From: UBA3210 sp048359995
GTDB lineage: Bacteria > Bacillota_I > Bacilli_A > RFN20 > CAG-449
Direction of reading: 5' to 3'
DNA length: 5,360 bases
NCBI GenBank assembly: GCA_048359995.1
Contig: DBGCPK010000021.1
Span: 1-5,360, forward strand
This document shows positions 5,141 to 5,360 of the stretch, in pieces. The notes under the pieces were generated by a model. The model did no database searches and was not told the DNA's origin. It saw only the letters and a list, made by a program, of their open reading frames with translations. Each line of letters starts with the position of its first letter. Position 1 is the first letter of the stretch. The position numbers and the translations under genes are program-made.

Positions 5141-5167
5141 GCGCTCTGTGAGCGCTTTCATTTTTTT
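5141..5167 (+). terminator. Short GC hairpin with T tract upstream of the second peptide promoter
   Basis: GCGCTC (5141-5146) and GAGCGC (5150-5155) pair perfectly around TGT, followed by TTTCA and seven T (5161-5167). It would insulate the following promoter from upstream transcription. The same bases contain a cre-like operator (5147-5160), so the symmetry may be protein-binding rather than terminating. Confidence 0.5.
5147..5160. promoter_or_regulatory. cre-like operator upstream of the -35
   Basis: TGTGAGCGCTTTCA fits the CcpA cre consensus TGWNANCGNTNWCA at every specified position. Its centre lies about 50 bp upstream of the predicted start near 5204, a position where CcpA often activates. 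It overlaps a possible terminator stem, so the match may partly be coincidence. Confidence 0.5.
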
Positions 5168-5168
5168 G

Positions 5169-5197
5169 TTGACAAAAAACAATCCTAACTTTATAAT
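5169..5197 (+). promoter_or_regulatory. Near-perfect sigma-A promoter for the second peptide gene
   Basis: TTGACA at 5169-5174 and TATAAT at 5192-5197 are both perfect, with the optimal 17-bp spacer. Initiation is expected near 5204, giving a leader of about 40 nt with AGAAGGAGA (5225-5233) before the ATG at 5245. Confidence 0.9.
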
Positions 5198-5208
5198 GGG
5201 TTTACTAA

Positions 5209-5224
5209 CGGAAACCGCTTTCCG
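5209..5224. promoter_or_regulatory. LacI/CcpA-type palindrome just after the transcription start
   Basis: CGGAAA (5209-5214) and TTTCCG (5219-5224) form a palindrome with a central CG, the layout of LacI-family operators. Its inner 14 bases match the cre consensus except at the first and last base. Lying about +6 to +21, a bound protein would block transcription. In RNA it could fold as a six-pair hairpin. Confidence 0.5.
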
Positions 5225-5244
5225 AGAAGGAGAAACAAATAAAA

Positions 5245-5360
5245 ATGAAGAAAAAGCGCTATGAGAAGCCGGAGATCGAGGCAGAAGAGATCGAAGAGAA
5301 AGACGTGATCACGACGTCGGTAGGGATAGAAACCGGCGAATGGGACGGAACGGGAGACAC
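5245..5360 (+). CDS. Second short acidic peptide, homologue of the first, cut by the right edge
   Basis: ATG 5245 begins a frame with 38 full codons visible before the right edge. It starts MKKKRYEKPEIEAEEIEEKD, continues VITTSVGIETGEWDG and is still open. It aligns with the peptide at 4622-4747 with one extra N-terminal residue: the shared features are MKK, YxxPE, the Glu-rich helix, KD[IV], TSxG and GE. The alternating charged helix (residues 9-20) followed by a TTS turn and a Gly/Asp/Glu/Trp tail again suggests leader plus tail. AGAAGGAGA (5225-5233) lies 11-12 nt upstream, slightly long spacing. The promoter is consensus and carries two candidate operators, so this copy looks more regulated than the first. 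Synonymous codon choices differ from copy one, so the duplication is not recent. Function unknown; its full tail and following genes lie outside the window. Confidence 0.75.
   Translation, partial: MKKKRYEKPEIEAEEIEEKDVITTSVGIETGEWDGTGD

Overview
The window looks like chromosomal DNA of a low- to mid-GC Gram-positive bacterium, probably an anaerobic or gut Firmicute of the Clostridia or a related class. The reasons are strong AGGAGG-type ribosome binding sites, sigma-A promoters with 17-bp spacers, CcpA-like operator sequences, and a decayed DUF4143-type ATPase gene of a kind common in such genomes. This placement is inference; no marker gene fixes a species.

Left part (about 1-1082) is AT-rich and mostly debris. 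It holds the tail of an unknown gene, an ORF interrupted by an amber codon, one intact small two-helix membrane protein (299-730), and a broken fragment of a DUF4143-type ATPase (768-1041) followed by a terminator-like hairpin. The middle (about 1083-1954) has a promoter and a 235-residue cytoplasmic transglutaminase-like (cysteine protease fold) protein.

Right part (from about 1955) has higher GC and a different codon style. A promoter at 2012-2040 drives a tight two-gene operon. The first gene is a LuxE-type acyl-protein synthetase (2067-3179) and the second a LuxC-type acyl-CoA/acyl-protein reductase (3185-4456). Together they would activate a carboxylic acid, pass the acyl group to a cysteine and reduce it to an aldehyde. 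No luciferase (luxAB) or thioesterase (luxD) gene is in the window, so bioluminescence is not implied.

No terminator is visible after luxC. Next come a strong promoter, a 41-codon acidic peptide gene (4622-4747), a tRNA-Arg(UCG) gene only 12 nt further on, and then a clear intrinsic terminator (4850-4879). After a gene-free, repeat-bearing AT-rich stretch, a second, clearly related peptide gene starts at 5245 under its own near-consensus promoter, with two cre/LacI-family-like operators. It runs off the right edge. The most interesting signal is this pair of homologous short peptides (YxxPE leader-like start, KD[IV]xxTSxG centre, Gly/Asp/Glu-rich tail) beside an orphan LuxE-LuxC reductive pair. 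It could be a peptide-based system, possibly RiPP-like, but that is inference and no recognised RiPP-modifying enzyme is in view.
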